Source: an uncultured Acetatifactor sp. (lineage in GTDB: Bacteria; Bacillota; Clostridia; Lachnospirales; Lachnospiraceae). From it: a stretch of 55,856 nucleotides of DNA. This document shows, one piece after another, positions 8,164 to 16,529 of the stretch (position 1 is its first letter; every line of letters starts with the position of its first letter). The position numbers and the translations under genes were made by a program. The stretch lies in NCBI GenBank assembly GCA_910577185.1, contig CAJTLR010000014.1:1-55856 (forward strand), written 5' to 3'. Under the pieces are notes generated by a model that made no database searches, had not been told where the DNA came from, and saw nothing but the letters and a program-made list of their open reading frames with translations.

Positions 8164-9123
8164 TCATCCCATCGCCCTCAAGGCCAGCAGGCACATCAGC
8201 GCCGTGATAATCGTAAACAGTGCCGTAATCCTTGTCTCGGACCACCCGCAAAGTTCAAAATGATGATGAAGCGGCGCCATTTTAAAAATTCTCTTCCCCC
8301 CGCTGATCTTATAGCAGCCCACCTGCAGGATAACCGACAGAACCTCCATCAGATAAACCAGACCTATGATAACTATGTATAAGGGCATCTGCATCATATA
8401 GGCACATCCTGCCACAAAACCCCCCAGGGCCAGCGATCCGGTATCTCCCATGAACACTGCCGCCGGGTGTACATTGAAGAGCAGGAAGCCCATGAGCGCT
8501 CCTGCCACCGCGCAGGTTATGGGCTCGATTCCCGCATGGGTTCCTATCGCCGCCACCGAAAAAAACACTGCCACCATCAGGGTCACACTCCCCGCCAGTC
8601 CATCCAGCCCGTCCGTAAAATTCGTCCCGTTGGCGGTGCCCAGCACAATGAAAAACAGGACCGGAATATTCCAGATGCCAAAGTCCACGTATTTACCGGG
8701 AAACCAGGGAACTTTCATGGCCAGGCTCACGTCCGTGTACCGGGTCAGATACCACGCGAAAACCCCCGTAACGGTCATCTGTCCCGCCAGCTTCTGCCAG
8801 GCCGAAAGTCCCATGGAACGTCTGCACACCACTTTTATGTAATCATCCGCAAGCCCCACCAGCCCGAATCCCACCGTGAGAAACAGAACCGGTGCAATCT
8901 TCGGATATTTTTCCATGAAGATCACCGAAGTGGCCAGCACACTGGCCAGAATCAGGATCCCTCCCATTGTGGGGGTCCCCGTTTTCTTCAGATGGGCCGC
9001 CGGACCGTCATCCCTCACCGTCTGGCCGCATTTCAGCCACCTTAAGAAGGGAATCAGCACCGGTCCCGCCAATGCGCTGATACAGAATGAAACCATTACC
9101 GCTGTTATGCTGATCTTACCCAT
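8164..9123 (-). CDS. mraY: Phospho-N-acetylmuramoyl-pentapeptide transferase MraY
   Basis: Integral membrane enzyme that makes lipid I from UDP-MurNAc-pentapeptide and undecaprenyl phosphate. About ten hydrophobic segments are seen. Signature motifs are TMGGILILAS, the aspartate pair in GLADDYIK, NGTNFTDGLDGLAG, and the C-terminal histidine motif PLHHHFELCGWSE. The frame is open to 9138 (overlapping the stop of the preceding gene as ATGA), but AGAGGA is correctly spaced for the ATG at 9123, giving 319 residues. Confidence 0.96.
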   Translation of the reverse strand: MGKISITAVMVSFCISALAGPVLIPFLRWLKCGQTVRDDGPAAHLKKTGTPTMGGILILASVLATSVIFMEKYPKIAPVLFLTVGFGLVGLADDYIKVVCRRSMGLSAWQKLAGQMTVTGVFAWYLTRYTDVSLAMKVPWFPGKYVDFGIWNIPVLFFIVLGTANGTNFTDGLDGLAGSVTLMVAVFFSVAAIGTHAGIEPITCAVAGALMGFLLFNVHPAAVFMGDTGSLALGGFVAGCAYMMQMPLYIVIIGLVYLMEVLSVILQVGCYKISGGKRIFKMAPLHHHFELCGWSETRITALFTIITALMCLLALRAMG

Positions 9124-9134
9124 CGCATTTCCTC

Positions 9135-10877
9135 TCATTCATGATATTCCGCTATCCCCAGATACGGAAGAATGTTCTCATAAAGCTGACGGATGATAGG
9201 CGCCGCCACCTGGCCCCCGTAATAGACACCCTGGGGATTATTCACAATGGCAAGGGCAATCACCTGCGGATCATCTGCCGGCGCAAAACCGATGAAGGAT
9301 GCAATATAACGCCCGCTTCCCCTGGGCAGGGTCTGGCTGGTGGCCGTCTTTCCGCCCACCTGAAAGCCCTCCACCTTTCCGTTCTTACCGCTTCCCTCGG
9401 CCACAACCTTCTCCAGAATCTCACGCATGGTAGCGCTGGTTTCCTCCGAGACAATGCCCTCCGTCACCGGGTATTCAAACACCTCCACCACATTCCCCTC
9501 ACTGTCAAGGGTTTTCACGCCGAAATGGGGCGTAATCCGATTTCCGCCGTTGATAATGGACGACACCGTGGTCAGAAGCTGTATGGGCGTAATCTGAAAG
9601 GACTGGCCGAAAGCCACGGTGGCAAGTTCCACATTTCCCATGTTTTCCTTCTTATGCATAATGGTTCCCGCCTCGCCGGGCAGGTCGATACCGGTCTTTT
9701 TTTTGAGACCGAAACTTTCGAAATAACTGTAATAGCTGTCCAGACCCAGCCGGAGTCCCACAGTGATCAGCGCCGGGTTACAGGAATTCATCATGGTATG
9801 GGTAAAATCCTGACTGCCGTGCCCGGATACCTTGTGGCACCGTATCTTTCTGTCATCCACTATGATAAAACCCGGACAACTGAAAGAACTTTCCGGCGTC
9901 ACCACCCCCTCCGACAGCCCCGCCGCTGCCGTGATAACCTTGAAGGTGGATCCCGGTTCGTATGTATCATTAATACAGCCATTACGCCAGATACCGTTTA
10001 ATATGTTCTGTTTTTCTTCCGCGGTGATATTTTCCTGTGTCCCCTCCGGAAGTTTAAAAGGATCGTTCAGGTCAAATTCCGGCGCATTTACCATGGCCAG
10101 GATCTCCCCGCTCACGGGATTCATCACCAGTATAGAGACACTGTCGGCCTCCTTGGTGGCCAGCGCCTGGTTTGCCAGCTGTGTGGCATAAGACTGGATG
10201 TTCATATCCATGCTGATACATAAATCCAGCCCGCTCACCGGCTCAATGCGCCGCTCGCCGGCAGATTCCACCTCGATGCCCTTGGCATCCGTCACGGTCA
10301 GGATCTTTCCCGGTTCTCCCTCCAGGTATTTATCATAAGCCACTTCCAGCCCGATAATTCCCTGATTGTCACCCCCGGTAAATCCCAGCACCTTGCTGGC
10401 CAGGTCATGATAGGGGTAATACCGTTTGTAGTCTTCATCCACCTTCACCCCGGCCAGGTCATATTCCCGGATTCTGTCGCCTATGGTTTTCTCCACATTG
10501 CTTTTGATACGCTCCATGGAAGAATACTTCTCCACCCTTTTCCTGACATAATCTTCCGTCAGTTCCAGTTCCCTGCACAGAACCGCGATGACTTCTTCCG
10601 GATCCTCTATCTGATTGTATATGACAGATACCGTACAGACCGTCTTGTTGTCTGCCAGCACTTTGCCGTTACAGTCCAGGATGCGGCCTCTGGCGGCCTT
10701 GATACTGCGTTCCCGCTCATGCAGGTCAGTGGCCTGGCTGGCATAATGCTCTGCCTGCCACACACATAAATAGACCAGCCTCCCGAACAAAAATACAAAC
10801 ATACCCGTACAAAGCAGAAAACTCACCAGAATTTTCTTTCTGTGAACTATTTTATTGTTGAGCAAATCAATCCTCAT
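9135..10877 (-). CDS. Class B penicillin-binding protein, SpoVD/FtsI-like
   Basis: Membrane-anchored D,D-transpeptidase. One N-terminal membrane helix (about residues 15-38) is followed by the class B dimerisation domain (RGRILDCNGKVLADN) and the transpeptidase domain. The active-site motifs are S310-TFK, S365-CN and K510-TA. The third is KTA rather than the more common KTG. There is no PASTA domain; the protein ends soon after the catalytic domain (580 residues). It lies between a second PBP and mraY, the place where spoVD lies in many endospore formers. A cortex role is therefore plausible, but a vegetative septal role cannot be excluded. The ribosome binding site is weak. Confidence 0.85.
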   Translation of the reverse strand: MRIDLLNNKIVHRKKILVSFLLCTGMFVFLFGRLVYLCVWQAEHYASQATDLHERERSIKAARGRILDCNGKVLADNKTVCTVSVIYNQIEDPEEVIAVLCRELELTEDYVRKRVEKYSSMERIKSNVEKTIGDRIREYDLAGVKVDEDYKRYYPYHDLASKVLGFTGGDNQGIIGLEVAYDKYLEGEPGKILTVTDAKGIEVESAGERRIEPVSGLDLCISMDMNIQSYATQLANQALATKEADSVSILVMNPVSGEILAMVNAPEFDLNDPFKLPEGTQENITAEEKQNILNGIWRNGCINDTYEPGSTFKVITAAAGLSEGVVTPESSFSCPGFIIVDDRKIRCHKVSGHGSQDFTHTMMNSCNPALITVGLRLGLDSYYSYFESFGLKKKTGIDLPGEAGTIMHKKENMGNVELATVAFGQSFQITPIQLLTTVSSIINGGNRITPHFGVKTLDSEGNVVEVFEYPVTEGIVSEETSATMREILEKVVAEGSGKNGKVEGFQVGGKTATSQTLPRGSGRYIASFIGFAPADDPQVIALAIVNNPQGVYYGGQVAAPIIRQLYENILPYLGIAEYHE

Positions 10878-10989
10878 ACAAAAGGTATTGATATACTTAT
10901 ATTCCTCTCAGGCAAAAGATATGAATCTCTTTTCTCCTTTTCTGCGCTGTTTTCGGCACATACCCCGGATTGCGGCAGGCACGCCGGAC

Positions 10990-13302
10990 TTACCCCGCGC
11001 CAGTCAGTCCCGGATTCAGGGGAAGATCCGGATTGGGAACCGATTCGCCTCCCTCCACAGGTACACCGGTCTGCGCATCATACTGTCTTCCATCCGGTCC
11101 CACACGGTACCCGGTTTCGTCGTCAATGGGATAGTCCATCCAGGGTGCGTTCTGCCCATCCTCCCCGCCTTCCGGGTTGTCCGGGCCGCCCTGTTCCCCG
11201 CCTTCCGGATTGTCCGGGTCAGCCTCCTCCCCGCCTTCCGGGTTATCCTGGCTGCCCCCTTCCGGGTTGTCCGGGTCAGCCCCTTCACCGTCTTCCGGCG
11301 TCTGGATATACTGGTTTGTGATATCCTGCTGTAAGGCATCCAGTTCCGCCTTCTCCTCATCCGTGAGAGGTTCCGTCATAAAGATATTCAGATAAGGCAG
11401 GGCCTCCATGAGAATGTCCCGGGTGATCTTGGTGGCAAACCTGGCATTGTCCTGCTTATCCGCGTTTACCCGGTCCACCACCACATAGATGGCAACCTGG
11501 GGATTGTCTGCCGGCACCGCGCCGATAAAGGATACCACATACTCATTTTCGGAACGCTTGTTGGTAACGGGATCTATGGTTTCTGCCGTTCCCGTCTTGC
11601 CGCCCAGGGAGTATCCGGGAGGCCTGGCTGTTTTGCCGGTACCGTAATCCACCACCGCCTTGCAATACTGTCTGATCAGCGCCGAAGTTGACTCCGACAC
11701 CGTCTGTTTTAATACTCTCGGATCGATGTTCTGGACGGTGGCCCCGCTGGCATTGGTAATTTTATTCACCACGTGGGGTTCATAGTAATATCCCCCGTTG
11801 ATCAGGGAACAGAATCCCGTGATCATCTCAATCATGGTCACATTAAAGTTCTGTCCGAAACTGTTGGTTGCCAAATCCGTAGGCCCCATCTTGTCCGCAG
11901 TGTAAATCAGGCTGGCCGTCCTGGCCTCACCCGCCAGGTCAATATTGGTCTTCAGTCCGAAATTAAAAACCTGCTGGAATTTACAGAAATCCTCATTTCC
12001 CATCATCTGGGCAATCCGCATCATGCTCACATTGCAGGATTTGGCCACGGCCTGCTCCAGCGTCAGCCAGCCGCAGCTGCCCGCATGACATTTAATCTTA
12101 TAGCCTCCTATTTCCAGCAGCCCGGTACACTCCAGACTGGTGTCGGGGGTTATGGCGCCCTGCTCCAGAGCCGCCGCCACGGTAAAAGGCTTTGCCGTGG
12201 AACCGGGCTCATAGGTCTCCGTGATACAGAAATTCTTCCATAAATAATTTAAATTCACATACAGCTGGTCGTCATCCATGGCCGCTATGTTCTCTTCATT
12301 GAGTACGGTGTTCGTCTTTTTGATCTCATAATAACCGGCGGCATTGGTGATCTGTTCCACCATTCTGGATCCTATGAGGGCTTCCGGATTGCGGGTATCA
12401 TTTAAATCATAATCGGGATAGCTGGCCATGGCCAGCACTTCGCCTGTGTTTACATCCATCATCACACAGCCCACGTTCTCCGCCCCGTTTCCCTCCCTGG
12501 ACTTATTCTTGTTTTCTTCATTAAACTTTTTCAGGTTTTTCTCCACTATCATCTGCAGGTTGGCATCGATAGTGGTATGAATGTTATAACCATCCACGGC
12601 GGATTTCACCGTGCGTTCCAGGGCCAGATCATCATTCAGATAGCCATATTCCCTGCCGTTGATGCCGTTGAGGATATCATTGTAATACTCTTCCAGCCCG
12701 TAGCTTCCCTGGCTGTCCGTAGTGGTAAATCCGATCAGGTCCGATGCCAGGGAACCATAGGGGTAAGTCCTTTTATATTCTTCTTCAAACCAGACGCCAT
12801 TGATATAGGAGTCCTTCTCTTCCATGGCTTCTTTAAACCCGCTGATCTCATCATAGGTCAGTCGCTTCAGGGGCACGTACCAGGAGGAATTGCTGTTGGT
12901 GGTGACATATTCCCTGATCTTTCCCATATCCAGGTCAAAATGCTCCCCCAGCGCCGTCAGGGTGGGCTCCAGATAGATGGCCTCCCCCTTTAACTTGCTT
13001 GTCATCACCTTGGCGTCAATCACCAGATTATATACCTTCTCGCTGGTGGCAAGCCGGGTTCCCTTGGCATCCACAATATTGCCCCTGCGGAAAGGAATGA
13101 CCGTGGAAGAATATCTTTGCTGGCTCAGAACCTGTTTCTGGTATTTTGTCTCGTTTTCCCGGATGATCCACACCAGCCGGCCGCTCAGCACCACAAAGGC
13201 AAGCAGGATCAGGGCGTACAGCACCAGCAGTTTTTTCTGCATCTTTATGGGGAAACCCCTTTTTTTGCCCTGTCTTGCTCTTTTTCTTCTTCTTTTATTC
13301 AT
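10990..13302 (-). CDS. Class B penicillin-binding protein (FtsI/PBP2B-like) with NPEGG-repeat tail
   Basis: Predicted septal D,D-transpeptidase working with FtsW. A very basic cytoplasmic tail and one membrane helix (about 22-46) are followed by the dimerisation domain (RGNIVDAKGTRLATS). The transpeptidase motifs are S368-TAK, S422-CN and K569-TGT. From residue about 672 to 770 the catalytic domain is followed by an acidic, low-complexity tail with four DNPEGG-type repeats, then a Y/P/G-rich stretch. It has no PASTA domain. At 770 residues it is longer than typical because of the tail. It overlaps ftsL by eight bases and lies 112 bases upstream of the second PBP. Confidence 0.88.
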   Translation of the reverse strand: MNKRRRKRARQGKKRGFPIKMQKKLLVLYALILLAFVVLSGRLVWIIRENETKYQKQVLSQQRYSSTVIPFRRGNIVDAKGTRLATSEKVYNLVIDAKVMTSKLKGEAIYLEPTLTALGEHFDLDMGKIREYVTTNSNSSWYVPLKRLTYDEISGFKEAMEEKDSYINGVWFEEEYKRTYPYGSLASDLIGFTTTDSQGSYGLEEYYNDILNGINGREYGYLNDDLALERTVKSAVDGYNIHTTIDANLQMIVEKNLKKFNEENKNKSREGNGAENVGCVMMDVNTGEVLAMASYPDYDLNDTRNPEALIGSRMVEQITNAAGYYEIKKTNTVLNEENIAAMDDDQLYVNLNYLWKNFCITETYEPGSTAKPFTVAAALEQGAITPDTSLECTGLLEIGGYKIKCHAGSCGWLTLEQAVAKSCNVSMMRIAQMMGNEDFCKFQQVFNFGLKTNIDLAGEARTASLIYTADKMGPTDLATNSFGQNFNVTMIEMITGFCSLINGGYYYEPHVVNKITNASGATVQNIDPRVLKQTVSESTSALIRQYCKAVVDYGTGKTARPPGYSLGGKTGTAETIDPVTNKRSENEYVVSFIGAVPADNPQVAIYVVVDRVNADKQDNARFATKITRDILMEALPYLNIFMTEPLTDEEKAELDALQQDITNQYIQTPEDGEGADPDNPEGGSQDNPEGGEEADPDNPEGGEQGGPDNPEGGEDGQNAPWMDYPIDDETGYRVGPDGRQYDAQTGVPVEGGESVPNPDLPLNPGLTGAG

Positions 13303-13828
13303 TCTCTGTCACCTGACGCATATAGTCCGCACTCTTATTTTCATACTCTATGATCTGTCCTTCCTGGGCATAGACCATTCCCAGTTCCATCAGGGCAATT
13401 CTCTTGATTTCCTCCAGGTCAATTCCGCTGATGATGCGGTTGTAAGCTTCGTCATTTTTCACTTTCAGATCATTCAGCGTACTCTCTCTGATTGCCACTA
13501 TCTTTGTCAGGTTGGTCAGATGAGCCTGCAGCTGGATATAATTCACCAGTATGTACGCAGCGCTGCACAGCGCCGCCACCAGAAACATCACATAACCCGC
13601 ATTCATATACCGTGCCTTGTCACGGTTTTTGCGGACTACCGTGCGCGGCTTTCTCACCGGCGTCTGCCGCTGGTCCCTTTTGGTTCTTACCGGTTCCGGT
13701 TTTCGTACCGTGTTTCCGTAAATATATGCTTCCTGCTCCATGTAGTCCTGCCGTCTTCGATTGTCATATGTGTCCCGTCCATATCTTTTTTTGTTCCGGC
13801 CCATAATCGTCCCTGCTTTCTTTTTCAT
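13295..13828 (-). CDS. ftsL: FtsL-like septum formation protein
   Basis: Small bitopic divisome protein. A long, very basic N-terminal cytoplasmic region (about 75 residues rich in R, K and Q) is followed by a single membrane helix (AGYVMFLVAALCSAAYILV, about residues 77-95). A short predicted coiled coil with QLQAHLTNLTKIVAIRESTL follows. Sequence conservation in this family is poor; the call rests on topology and on position between rsmH and a class B PBP. ATG at 13828 has AAGG three bases upstream; an internal ATG at 13804 with AGGGA is a reasonable alternative start. It overlaps the PBP gene by eight bases. Confidence 0.78.
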   Translation of the reverse strand: MKKKAGTIMGRNKKRYGRDTYDNRRRQDYMEQEAYIYGNTVRKPEPVRTKRDQRQTPVRKPRTVVRKNRDKARYMNAGYVMFLVAALCSAAYILVNYIQLQAHLTNLTKIVAIRESTLNDLKVKNDEAYNRIISGIDLEEIKRIALMELGMVYAQEGQIIEYENKSADYMRQVTENE

Positions 13829-13916
13829 TTACCTTCCGGGGACCCATGCACTTCCCATGCCCGGATACCCCAATTCTTTTCCTATGTCATTTGCAGGACT
13901 GGAAATCCTTACCGCC

Positions 13917-14876
13917 CTATTTTTTCTGGAAAGTTCTTAACTTTGCACTTCTGGAACGGCTGTTTTCCGCAAGTTCCTCTTCACTCGGCAAAGTGGGTTT
14001 CTTCGTCACTACAGTACCCTTTGAAACTTTCCCGCACACACACACCGGAAATTCCGGAGGGCAGGTACAGGGAGCCTCATTTCTTTTAAACACGCTCTTT
14101 ACAATACGGTCTTCCAGGGAGTGGAATGTGATGACACACAGTCTTCCCCCCGGATTCAGTATATCAATAAAATCATCCAGGGAATCCTTCAGTACATCCA
14201 GCTCCCGGTTGCATTCGATGCGCAGGGCCTGGTATGTCCTTTTGGAGGGATGCCCGTCCTTACGCATTTTTGCGGGAATGGCAGCCCGGATGATTTCATT
14301 TAATTCAAAAGTAGTTTCCACGGGGCTTTCCGCCCGCATTCTCACAATGTATTTTGCAATATTCTTCGCAAATTTCTCCTCCCCATAATCTCTGATAATA
14401 TGGTACAGATCATTTTCCGGATAATTGTTCACAATGTACCCTGCAGTCAATATCTGCCTGCGGTCCATCCGCATGTCCAGGGGTGCGTCAAAACGGTAGG
14501 AAAATCCTCTGTCCCCGTTGTCAAACTGGTAAGAGGACACACCCAGGTCCAGCAGAATACCGTCCACATGCTCCACGCCCTCCTGAATCAGTCTCTTCCT
14601 CAGATTACAGTAATTGTCCCTGAAAATCGTCACTTTCCCCGCAAAAGGCCGAAGTCTTTCCGAAGCCGCGCATATGGCATCCTCGTCCTGGTCTGTCCCG
14701 TAAAAATGTCCTCCTTCCAGTCTCCTGCACACTTCAAAGGCATGTCCGCCCCCGCCCAGTGTGCCGTCTGCATAGATTCCGTCCGGTTTCACGCAAAGTT
14801 GTTCGATGGTTTCTGCCAGAAGTACGGAGGTGTGTTCAAATCCCCTGTTCTGCGTCCCTTCCATTTCTCTTCCCAT
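13917..14876 (-). CDS. rsmH: 16S rRNA (cytosine(1402)-N(4))-methyltransferase RsmH (MraW)
   Basis: SAM-dependent methyltransferase acting on C1402 of 16S rRNA. N-terminal HTSVLLAETIEQL and the SAM-binding loop DGTLGGGGHA are diagnostic, followed by GTDQDEDAI, ILLDLGVSSYQFD and RGFSYRFDAPLDMRMD. The C-terminal segment contains GGRLCVITFHSLEDRIVK and a four-cysteine cluster CTCPPEFPVCVC seen in many Gram-positive homologues. The ATG at 14876 is chosen because AGAAGG lies five bases upstream; a GTG at 14882 has no room for that site. It lies 39 bases downstream of mraZ. Confidence 0.97.
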   Translation of the reverse strand: MGREMEGTQNRGFEHTSVLLAETIEQLCVKPDGIYADGTLGGGGHAFEVCRRLEGGHFYGTDQDEDAICAASERLRPFAGKVTIFRDNYCNLRKRLIQEGVEHVDGILLDLGVSSYQFDNGDRGFSYRFDAPLDMRMDRRQILTAGYIVNNYPENDLYHIIRDYGEEKFAKNIAKYIVRMRAESPVETTFELNEIIRAAIPAKMRKDGHPSKRTYQALRIECNRELDVLKDSLDDFIDILNPGGRLCVITFHSLEDRIVKSVFKRNEAPCTCPPEFPVCVCGKVSKGTVVTKKPTLPSEEELAENSRSRSAKLRTFQKK

Positions 14877-14915
14877 CTTCACCTTCTTTCATCTTTCCAC
14901 AGACATTTTTACAGC

Positions 14916-15347
14916 CTAAATTGTCAGTCCCAGATCTGCCATACCCCTGGATATTGCGTTAATATCAATCTGTTCGTCATTTGTCTTCCATTTGTCGGCG
15001 CTCCACACTTCAATGCGGCTTCCCAGACCTGCGAAAACCACATCTTTCTCCAGGCCGGCAAAATCCCTCAGATCCTGGGGCACCAGGATACGTCCCTGCT
15101 TGTCCACAGTGACTGTCTGCGCGCCTGAGAGAAAGAAACGCGCAAACTTTCTTGCATCCTCGTTGATCAGCGGCAGTGATGACAGCTTTGCCTCAAAAGC
15201 ATCCCATTCAGCATTGGCATACACAAATAAACAGCCATCCATTCCTTTTGAAAGTACAAATTCGTCTCCCAGAATTTCACGGTACTTGGAAGGAATGCTC
15301 AGCCTGCCCTTCGGGTCTATCGTATGATTGTATCTGCCCTTAAACAA
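14916..15347 (-). CDS. mraZ: Transcriptional regulator MraZ
   Basis: AbrB-fold DNA-binding protein that in other bacteria represses its own division cluster. Two MraZ repeats are visible: GRYNHTIDPKGRLSIPSKYRE near residue 5 and TVDKQGRILVPQDLRDF near residue 80. The frame extends to a GTG at 15359, but the TTG at 15347 gives MFKGRYNHTID, which aligns with the standard MraZ N-terminus and gives the usual 143 residues. AGGTGG is seven bases upstream of that TTG. First gene of the cluster, with a predicted promoter about 120 bases upstream. Confidence 0.95.
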   Translation of the reverse strand: MFKGRYNHTIDPKGRLSIPSKYREILGDEFVLSKGMDGCLFVYANAEWDAFEAKLSSLPLINEDARKFARFFLSGAQTVTVDKQGRILVPQDLRDFAGLEKDVVFAGLGSRIEVWSADKWKTNDEQIDINAISRGMADLGLTI

Positions 15348-15419
15348 AGCAATCACCACCTATCCGAAGCGGGGCCGCCGCCAGGTCCGCATCAGAACCT
15401 GTCCACACACTGGGTTTTC

Positions 15420-15461
15420 ATCCCACTTTATGGTATCTGATGCCATATCTATCCCACTTAT
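15420..15461 (-). promoter_or_regulatory. Possible MraZ operator repeats
   Basis: Two direct copies of AAGTGGGAT, read on the minus strand, lie at about 15428-15420 and 15459-15451, 31 bp apart. They fall between the predicted promoter and the mraZ start. Known MraZ sites are direct TGGG-containing repeats with shorter spacing, so the motif fits but the spacing does not. Tentative. Confidence 0.35.
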
Positions 15462-15467
15462 CAATTG

Positions 15468-15496
15468 ATTTTAATATAAAACCGGGCATTTGACAA
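15468..15496 (-). promoter_or_regulatory. Predicted sigma-A promoter of the division cluster
   Basis: Minus strand TTGTCA (15496-15491), a 17-base spacer, and TAAAAT (15473-15468). It lies downstream of the lgt terminator and about 120 bases upstream of the mraZ start, so it is well placed to drive mraZ and the genes behind it. Confidence 0.65.
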
Positions 15497-15508
15497 CCCG
15501 AAAATTTG

Positions 15509-15653
15509 TACGGATGAAACGCAAAAAAGCACCCTGCAATCTACTTACAGGGTGCTTTTAAGGAATTCCATACTATATATAGTATGTTGTCCTCATTTGA
15601 TACCATATATATAGTTTTCACTGAGAGCCAAAAAAATTTTACGGATGAAATGC
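15509..15653. repeat. Imperfect direct repeat flanking terminator and palindrome
   Basis: TACGGATGAAACGC (15509-15522) recurs as TACGGATGAAATGC (15640-15653), both preceded by an AAAATTT-like run. Between them are the lgt terminator and a perfect 18-bp palindrome, CATACTATATATAGTATG, at 15569-15586. A near-copy of the palindrome core, ATACCATATATATAG, follows at about 15600-15614. The layout resembles a small inserted or duplicated element, but no coding content is present. Confidence 0.5.
15523..15559 (-). terminator. Intrinsic terminator downstream of lgt
   Basis: A 12-bp stem, AAAAGCACCCTG (15525-15536) with CAGGGTGCTTTT (15548-15559), and an 11-base loop. On the minus strand it ends in TTTTTTG. 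It isolates ychF-lgt transcription from the mraZ promoter. The symmetry could let it act in both directions. Confidence 0.85.
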
Positions 15654-15657
15654 CACA

Positions 15658-16521
15658 TCACGCCGAAGTCTTTTTTTTCATTCCAAGCCGTACCAGCACA
15701 TCCGCTGCCAGAGAGAAAACAACCATGGCAAGGGCCAGCACCTGGGAGACGGGAACCGTGGTGCCGGGTATAAAAAGCGTGTCCGTGCGGATTCCCTCAA
15801 TGATGAAACGGCCCAGGCCATATCCTCCGAAATACAGCAGGCACAGCTCACCGTGAAATTTTTTATGCTTCCGGAAAAGCAGCAGCGCGGCAAACACCAG
15901 AAGGTTCCACACACTCTCATAGAGAAATGTGGGGTGCACATTGATATAATTGGCCCCCTCCGGAATATGTGCGGCTATATTCTCCGAAATATCCCTGGCC
16001 CTGACTGCCTCCACCGGCAGCTGCATGGAAAAAAGTCCGTTATAATATTCGCCGAACACCTCCCGGTTCATAAAATTTCCCCAGCGTCCCACGGCCTGTC
16101 CCAGAATCAGTCCCGGCATGGCAGTGTCGCCCATGAGCAGGGGATTTTTCTTCTTGATCCTGCAGTACACAAACAATGTGATGAAGGCCGCTATGACACC
16201 TCCGTAAATGGCCAGGCCGCCGCTCCGCAGCCGGAATATCCCCATCAGGTCATCCTTGTAGAAATCCCATGCAAATATCACATAATAGATGCGGGCGCCT
16301 ATAATGGAAAAGAAAACCGCATATAAGGCGAAATCCCAGTAGTCATCCGGATTCTGCCCCGTCACCTTGGCCATATGGGCCGCCATCAGGATCCCGCAGA
16401 GCACGCCCACACCGATGAGAAGACCGTAAAAGGCAATCTCAAAGCCAAAAACGCTGAAATTTTTCGGCACATCTTTCAGATATATTCCAAGATTCGGAAA
16501 CGCAATATCACCAGCATTCAT
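15658..16521 (-). CDS. lgt: Prolipoprotein diacylglyceryl transferase Lgt
   Basis: Integral membrane enzyme that moves diacylglycerol from phosphatidylglycerol to the lipobox cysteine of prolipoproteins. It has seven or so hydrophobic segments and the Lgt signature GRWGNFMNREVFG, where Arg and Asn are functionally important in homologues. Near the N-terminus is the conserved YGLLIGVGVL segment; HPTFLYESVWNL and RFIIEGIRTD follow. The ATG at 16521 is chosen because GAGGTG sits four bases upstream and it avoids overlap with ychF. It provides the modification needed by the lipoprotein encoded at 46604-47740. Confidence 0.95.
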   Translation of the reverse strand: MNAGDIAFPNLGIYLKDVPKNFSVFGFEIAFYGLLIGVGVLCGILMAAHMAKVTGQNPDDYWDFALYAVFFSIIGARIYYVIFAWDFYKDDLMGIFRLRSGGLAIYGGVIAAFITLFVYCRIKKKNPLLMGDTAMPGLILGQAVGRWGNFMNREVFGEYYNGLFSMQLPVEAVRARDISENIAAHIPEGANYINVHPTFLYESVWNLLVFAALLLFRKHKKFHGELCLLYFGGYGLGRFIIEGIRTDTLFIPGTTVPVSQVLALAMVVFSLAADVLVRLGMKKKTSA

Positions 16522-16529
16522 ATGACACC

